Source: Ochromonadaceae sp. CCMP2298
Lineage: Eukaryota; Sar; Synurophyceae; Ochromonadales; Ochromonadaceae
Direction: 5' to 3'
Length of the DNA stretch: 11,483 nucleotides
Assembly (NCBI GenBank): GCA_026770595.1
Contig: MU634547.1
Location: 1 to 11,483, forward strand
The notes under the pieces were generated by a model. The model made no database searches. It was not told the DNA's origin and saw only the letters and a list, made by a program, of their open reading frames with translations. Position numbers and translations under genes: made by a program. Positions 9,101 to 11,483 of the stretch are shown in pieces (the first letter of the stretch is position 1; each line of letters begins with the position of its first letter).

Positions 9101-9336
9101 CGAGCGCGGTGCTACCCTGCCTAGCAAGCCCTAGGGCGGACCTCAGGTGCGGCGTGGTGCTGCTGCTGGTGGAGCTGTACCTTGGCGTGGGCGAGGCGCT
9201 CTTCCCGCACATCAGAGGCCTCACGCCCCCTCAGCGCAAGCTGCTCACAATCTACATCGCGCAAAGGTTCGCTCGCAGGGGCGCGGATCAGCACGCACCC
9301 TGCACGCACCCAGCACCCAGCACGTATTCAGGGTAG
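3135..9336 (+). CDS. CLASP: CLASP/MAST/Stu1-family microtubule-associated protein, multi-TOG
   Basis: Spliced gene. Exons by my reading: 3135-3425, 3561-3644, 3785 to about 4177-4230, about 4229-4254 to 5152, 5292-8550 and 8773-9336 (stop TAG 9334-9336). The product is about 1,830-1,850 residues. CLASPs bind microtubule plus ends and spindle attachment sites through TOG arrays, suppress catastrophe and promote rescue. Seen, with residue numbers from joining across the C tract: TOG-like block 1 (about 1-225; LGDSK then GPIRAQALNVM across intron 1), CLASP_N/TOG2 (about 415-650; GDWEKRTKALLGLQRLAAG, DLRSVVSKEASRAVAAL, ADKCLRCLV, then ILERHVDGIREVVQAGL across intron 4), TOG3 (about 950-1180; YWGTRLQALEAISARLQRGD), and a C-terminal TOG (about 1565-1854; RADLRCGVVLLLVELYLGVG, LTPPQRKLLTIYIAQRF). 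Linkers (about 650-950 and 1181-1560) are rich in Ala, Pro, Ser and Thr, with FSPRKN and basic patches that could contact microtubules. The ATG has a good context (GCGCCATGG). The only doubtful join is at 4178-4254. Confidence 0.92.
3426..3560 (+). other. CLASP intron 1 (135 nt, frame-neutral and stop-free)
   Basis: Donor GTACCG after the codons for LGDSK, acceptor CTTCTTCAG ending at 3560, phase 0 on both sides. The interior is a C/T-rich tract typical of these introns. Removing it joins LGDSK to GPIRAQALNVM, the usual TOG continuation. Its length is a multiple of three and it contains no stop, so the frame stays open if it is kept. Confidence 0.8.
3645..3784 (+). other. CLASP intron 2 (140 nt)
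   Basis: Donor GTGAGT at 3645 after IGLDRLA; acceptor of eight C followed by ACAG ending at 3784; phase 0. The next exon reads TNMGHKNQRVRENLLW, a TOG helix. The intron changes frame (140 nt) and contains stops, so it must be removed. Confidence 0.88.
4208..4223. repeat. 16-C homopolymer at an unresolved CLASP exon join
   Basis: The frame used from 3785 ends at a TAG near 4288, while clear CLASP coding resumes one frame over from about 4230 (VVLSKTLQPPTHSRSGSV onward). Two readings fit. One is a 76-nt intron from GTGGAC at 4178 to CTGCAG ending at 4253, with this C run as its pyrimidine tract, joining AEESE to PPTHSRSGS. The other is one C too many in this run, in which case both sides join directly with no intron. 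A 70-nt intron from GTGCGG at 4161 to 4230 is also possible. Confidence 0.7.
5153..5291 (+). other. CLASP intron (139 nt) within TOG2
   Basis: Donor AG/GTCAGC at 5153 and acceptor CCCTCCAG ending at 5291. The split codon AG+G gives Arg, restoring ILERHVDGIREVVQ, which continues the CLASP_N domain. The intron carries an in-frame TAA near 5205 and a C/T-rich 3' half. Confidence 0.9.
8551..8772 (+). other. CLASP last intron (222 nt) with CA and CT simple repeats
   Basis: Donor GTGAGA at 8551 after RGPLMK, acceptor CTACTCTCAG ending at 8772, phase 0; the next exon opens NLLEVLSAKVALA. The first half is a degenerate CA/CATA repeat (about 8583-8647). The second half is built from repeats of CTCTCTATACTC-like units (about 8695-8771), an unusually long pyrimidine tract. 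Confidence 0.88.
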
Positions 9337-9432
9337 CTCAGGGTCCCAAGGCACCGTAGATTTAGTGGCCTACATATAGCACCATAGACTCGATAGACAG
9401 TACACAGAAAAACTTAAATTTGAACTTTTTCG

Positions 9433-9451
9433 AAGTTTTTTCAAAAAACTT
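9433..9451. repeat. Inverted repeat in the convergent 3' region
   Basis: AAGTTTTTT (9433-9441) and AAAAAACTT (9443-9451) are exact reverse complements around a single C. It reads the same on both strands, so it could sit in the 3' end of either transcript. Such a stem needs a wider loop in RNA, so two or three central pairs would not form. Confidence 0.6.
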
Positions 9452-9480
9452 TTACGTATATATAAGGCAAATGTACTAGT

Positions 9481-9486
9481 TTTATT
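9481..9486 (-). terminator. AATAAA polyadenylation signal candidate for the SANT-like gene
   Basis: TTTATT on the plus strand is AATAAA on the minus strand, about 78 nt beyond the TAA stop of the reverse-strand gene. Spacing and motif fit a standard poly(A) signal. Confidence 0.5.
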
Positions 9487-9563
9487 GACTCTGCCTGAGA
9501 TTCTGAAAAGGTATGTGCTCGACACAGAGTTGATGCATAATTTGATAACTCGAGATCAAAACA

Positions 9564-10384
9564 TTAGAGCAGCAGGGAGGAGTACGAGTTGCTCTTGACG
9601 AGGAAGCTGCTGTCCCTGCGTACCATATTCATATCCAGCTGCTCCGCGGAGACCGAGAGGCTGCCACAGAAGAAGGACAGCACGTCCCTCCACTGCTCCG
9701 CCTCCACGTCTAGGTGCTCACTGGAGCCGTAGGAGGACTCGATCGTGCCGCTGAGAGCGTCCGCGTTATAGTAGATGTCGTCGATGTCTAGGCCCACAGA
9801 CGTGTCCTCGCACGCCGAGGAGGAGGAGGAGGACGAGGACCCGGAGGAGAAGACGCGTTTGCTCTTGTGGCTTTTGAGCGGGTCTGATATGAGCAGCACT
9901 CCTCCCTGCTGACTGATCTCCACGCACCCATCGTGCCCCTGGGACCACTTAGTAGAGCTCTTGTCAGCGTCGGAGCCCCCTCTCTTGGCAAACTGGTGCT
10001 GCGAAGAGTGTGTGTGAGAAGTGTGTTAGATCGATTTCGAGTGAAAGCTGGTGGCCGTTGAATGTCTCTTACCTTTCCGATACATAGGCCAGCGAACTTC
10101 TTGGAGATCCTCATGGGCGCACAGTTCAGCTTTTTAGCGAGGTAGGAGCGCAGCGTGGACCCGTCATCGCAGTCCACAAGGGACCCGCCTTCGAAGGCTT
10201 CGATCAGACGGTTGGCGAAGGTTTCCTCCTCTGCCGTCCACTTCCCACTCCTGGGGATGGAGCTGTCGATCTTAGAAGGAATCGATATTAGTGTATCTAA
10301 TTGGAGTTCGGAAGGAGAATCATCATCCTCTGACACCTGGGCCATGGAGGAAAGAGGTCTCATCCTCTTTCTTGTGCTGCTCAT
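9564..10384 (-). CDS. SANT/Myb-like protein of a stramenopile-type family, function unknown
   Basis: Two exons: 10384-10073 (104 residues) and 9998-9564 (144 residues plus TAA), split by a 74-nt phase-0 intron; 248 residues in all. The N terminus is basic (STRKRMRP, a possible nuclear signal) and then acidic (SEDDDS). Residues about 46-110 form the conserved core: SGKWTAEEETFANRLIEAF, a DCDDGSTLR turn, SYLAKKLNCAPMRISKK, FAGLCIGK, then HQFAKR from exon 2. The Trp followed by an acidic run resembles the first helix of SANT/Myb domains. From memory, close versions of this core occur in many uncharacterised diatom and other stramenopile proteins, which suggests a lineage-expanded nuclear family; DNA binding is inference only. 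The C-terminal half is low complexity: a Ser run, an acidic DIDDIYYNAD stretch and a Ser-rich tail ending SYSSLLL. The start at 10384 is the first ATG; Met8 and Met14 are alternatives. Confidence 0.8.
9999..10072 (-). other. Intron of the SANT-like gene (74 nt)
   Basis: On the minus strand the donor is AAG/GTAAGAG at 10072 and the acceptor CTCTTCGCAG ends at 9999. Both sides are phase 0, and splicing joins GLCIGK to HQFAKRGG. Read-through would leave the conserved core and enter an unrelated frame. Confidence 0.88.
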
Positions 10385-10627
10385 TTTGGATGCTATGATT
10401 CACCCTCAGCACGTCGATAGGATATGGCGATGGTCAAGCCGCGTTTGAAGTAGCGTTGTGAAAGGAAAGATACTTGATCTAAGGGCCTTACGGTCTCCGG
10501 TCGCACACGTTCTTTTGGCCCGTGGTCGATGGTCTCCTTCGAGTGATTTTTTTCACTCCAACTTCAACTTGGGAAGAGCCCCCGACCACATGATTTGCAT
10601 TCAACTGAGTCAACTTCCCCACCCATT

Positions 10628-10639
10628 CATTGGCCAATG
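10628..10639. promoter_or_regulatory. Back-to-back CCAAT boxes in a perfect palindrome
   Basis: CATTGGCCAATG is a perfect 12-bp palindrome made of a reverse and a forward CCAAT box. CCAAT boxes are NF-Y sites in eukaryotes; position between divergent genes, 244 bp upstream of one ATG and 527 bp upstream of the other, is compatible with control of either. The role is inferred. Confidence 0.45.
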
Positions 10640-10940
10640 TATCAACTGAGCGTATCTAATACGAGTGAAAACCCGAAGCTACGCGCCGGGCATTAATCGA
10701 GCAATAGATATATCTTTTGAGGTTAATGATGAATTAGAGGAATTGTGTGTTCATGATGAATATGTTGTATTTTTCTACTAATACCGAATATATATGTAAG
10801 TGTTTGGATTATGATTTCTTTAAGGTTAGCGCGGTCGAAATTTGCAGGTATCTGACCGGTTTTGGGTGGCGGACGCGGTGTACCTTATCTATTGACACAC
10901 CTAATGTAAGATAAAACCATTTAGTGCGTCTTAAAGGCCT

Positions 10941-11135
10941 TCACACCAGCTCCAGCGCCCCGAGGTTGCGGTCTCGCAGTTCGCTTTCAAACTGGAGTTG
11001 GAGAATTGAACCCATCTCCATCTTCACCAAGGTGCCCTTGCCCGGGGTACCTTTTCAGAAGTTGCTGAGCAGCCCCTGCGATTCCGACGTGCTCTTGGGC
11101 TCGTTAATATCCCCTTCTACAGCGCCCCGGGTGCA
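10941..11135 (-). pseudogene. Possible relic coding fragment on the reverse strand
   Basis: One minus-strand frame reads EGDINEPKSTSESQGLLSNF (ending at 11058), then TGA (11055-11057), then KGTPGKGTLVKMEMGS and LQLQFESELRDRNLGALELV up to TGA at 10941-10943. Composition is protein-like: charged, with mostly G or C third positions in an otherwise AT-rich spacer. The clean continuation across a single TGA suggests a nonsense mutation in a dead gene, or a last exon beginning after it. No family recognised. It could also be chance or 5' leader of the right-edge gene. Confidence 0.3.
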
Positions 11136-11165
11136 TTAGGCTGATCGGCAAAGACACAAGCGAGC

Positions 11166-11483
11166 ATGGGCCGTTCCAACAACACCGGTTTGACTGAGGA
11201 CAAGAAGGGGCGGAGGGGCGTTAGTACACCCACGGGAGCGAGGAAGAGGGCCAAGCTGACGCCTCCAGACTCCACCAGCACCGGCGCGAGCTCTGCCTCT
11301 GCCTCTGCCTCTGCCTCTGCTGAAGCATCACAAGACAGTACTCTCAGCTCCATCACGACCACGGTGGTTGTGCGAGAGACGAGAGGGCAGTCTAGTGTGA
11401 GCTTCTTAGAACAGCGACTGGACTTCCGCTCGTTCGGGCGCTGCACGTGGGAGGGCTGGGTGGGCTCTGGCGCGGTAGCAGGC
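11166..11483 (+). CDS. N-terminal part of an unrecognised basic, Ser/Ala-rich protein (runs off the right edge)
   Basis: Open frame of 106 codons from ATG at 11166 to the window end without a stop. It opens MGRSNNTGLTEDKKGRRG, followed by GARKRAKLTPP, which looks like a nuclear localisation signal. Next come a Ser-Ala dipeptide run (five CTCTGC hexamers, 11291-11320) and SSITTTVVVRETRG, with FLEQRLDFRSFGRCTWEGW at the end as the first ordered-looking part. No family recognised. The reverse strand is also open over 11117-11446 but has a less natural composition, with the Ser-Ala repeat read as Ala-Glu. I favour the plus strand because of the basic N terminus and the divergent arrangement, with limited certainty. 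Confidence 0.5.
   Translation, partial: MGRSNNTGLTEDKKGRRGVSTPTGARKRAKLTPPDSTSTGASSASASASASAEASQDSTLSSITTTVVVRETRGQSSVSFLEQRLDFRSFGRCTWEGWVGSGAVAG
11291..11320. repeat. CTCTGC hexanucleotide repeat (5 copies)
   Basis: Five exact copies of CTCTGC in a row. Because the unit is six bases, copy-number change keeps the plus-strand frame and only lengthens or shortens the Ser-Ala run. Confidence 0.9.

Larger units (their letters stand above)
9337..9563. other. Convergent 3' region, AT-rich, with an inverted repeat
   Basis: These 227 bp separate the stop codons of CLASP (+) and the SANT-like gene (-). No coding potential is evident. The stretch 9405-9470 is A/T-rich with nested AACTT/AAGTT repeats and a near-perfect hairpin at 9433-9451. 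No AATAAA is seen for CLASP on the plus strand. Confidence 0.6.
10385..11165. promoter_or_regulatory. Divergent, AT-rich intergenic region between the SANT-like gene and the right-edge gene
   Basis: These 781 bp lie between the start codons of two divergently transcribed frames. The part 10640-10920 is clearly richer in A and T than the genes around it and holds short palindromes (AGATATATCT near 10706; CGTAT/ATACG near 10650-10662) and a TATATA near 10790. From about 10925 the sequence turns GC-rich and may hold a relic coding fragment. No RNA gene is recognisable. Confidence 0.5.

Noticed and set aside
9456-9466. TATATATAAGG as a TATA box
   Set aside because: It lies between two converging gene ends with no start codon or frame downstream on the plus strand, so an AT-rich 3' region is the simpler reading.
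10385-10923. tRNA or small RNA gene in the AT-rich spacer
   Set aside because: I looked for A-box/B-box-like pairs and cloverleaf arms and saw none that hold together.
11117-11446. 109-codon minus-strand frame overlapping the right-edge gene
   Set aside because: It reads the CTCTGC repeat as Ala-Glu, has no recognisable domain and competes with a plus-strand frame that has a basic, nuclear-type N terminus. It cannot be fully excluded.

Overview
The window reads as protein-coding nuclear DNA of a eukaryote. It has spliced genes with short GT-AG introns (74-222 nt, several very rich in C and T), AATAAA-type 3' ends, large intrinsically disordered proteins, and no operon-like spacing. The best lineage clue is the reverse-strand gene at 9564-10384. 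Its core (SGKWTAEEE, TLRSYLAKKLNCAPMRISKK, FAGLCIGK) matches, as far as I recall, a family of uncharacterised proteins that is abundant in diatoms and other stramenopiles. I therefore favour a stramenopile, probably an alga with GC-rich coding sequence. Genus cannot be told from the sequence.

Layout, left to right. (1) 99-1249 (+) is the C-terminal half of an MFS transporter of the organic cation / SVOP / niacin-transporter type. It carries three single-base frameshifts, a nonsense codon and several changed conserved residues, so it looks like a pseudogene that still keeps recognisable introns. (2) 1462-2772 (-) is an intact, apparently intronless gene for the splicing factor Prp31 (U4/U6 snRNP), converging on the transporter. 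(3) A 362-bp divergent intergenic stretch (2773-3134) lies between PRP31 and CLASP. It holds two mutually exclusive hairpins. (4) 3135-9336 (+) is a large six-exon or seven-exon gene for a CLASP/MAST/Stu1 microtubule-rescue protein. It has four TOG-like helical blocks joined by long Ser/Thr/Pro/Ala-rich linkers, about 1,830-1,850 residues in all. One join in the model is uncertain, at a run of 16 C. (5) 9337-9563 is a convergent AT-rich 3' region. (6) 9564-10384 (-) is a two-exon gene for a 248-residue SANT/Myb-like, probably nuclear protein of unknown role. (7) 10385-11165 is an AT-rich divergent intergenic region with a perfect CCAAT/ATTGG palindrome and a possible relic coding fragment. (8) 11166 to the right edge (+) is the N-terminal 106 residues of an unrecognised basic, Ser/Ala-rich protein.

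The genes do not form a pathway: splicing, microtubule dynamics and a lineage-specific nuclear protein are ordinary neighbours in a compact eukaryotic genome. I see no mobile element, CRISPR array, rRNA or tRNA. I found no clear candidate for a new multi-gene system. The points most worth a second look are the lineage-specific protein family, the uncertain C-tract junction in CLASP, a frame-neutral CLASP intron that would disturb the first TOG domain if retained, the competing hairpins in the PRP31/CLASP promoter, and the decaying transporter.
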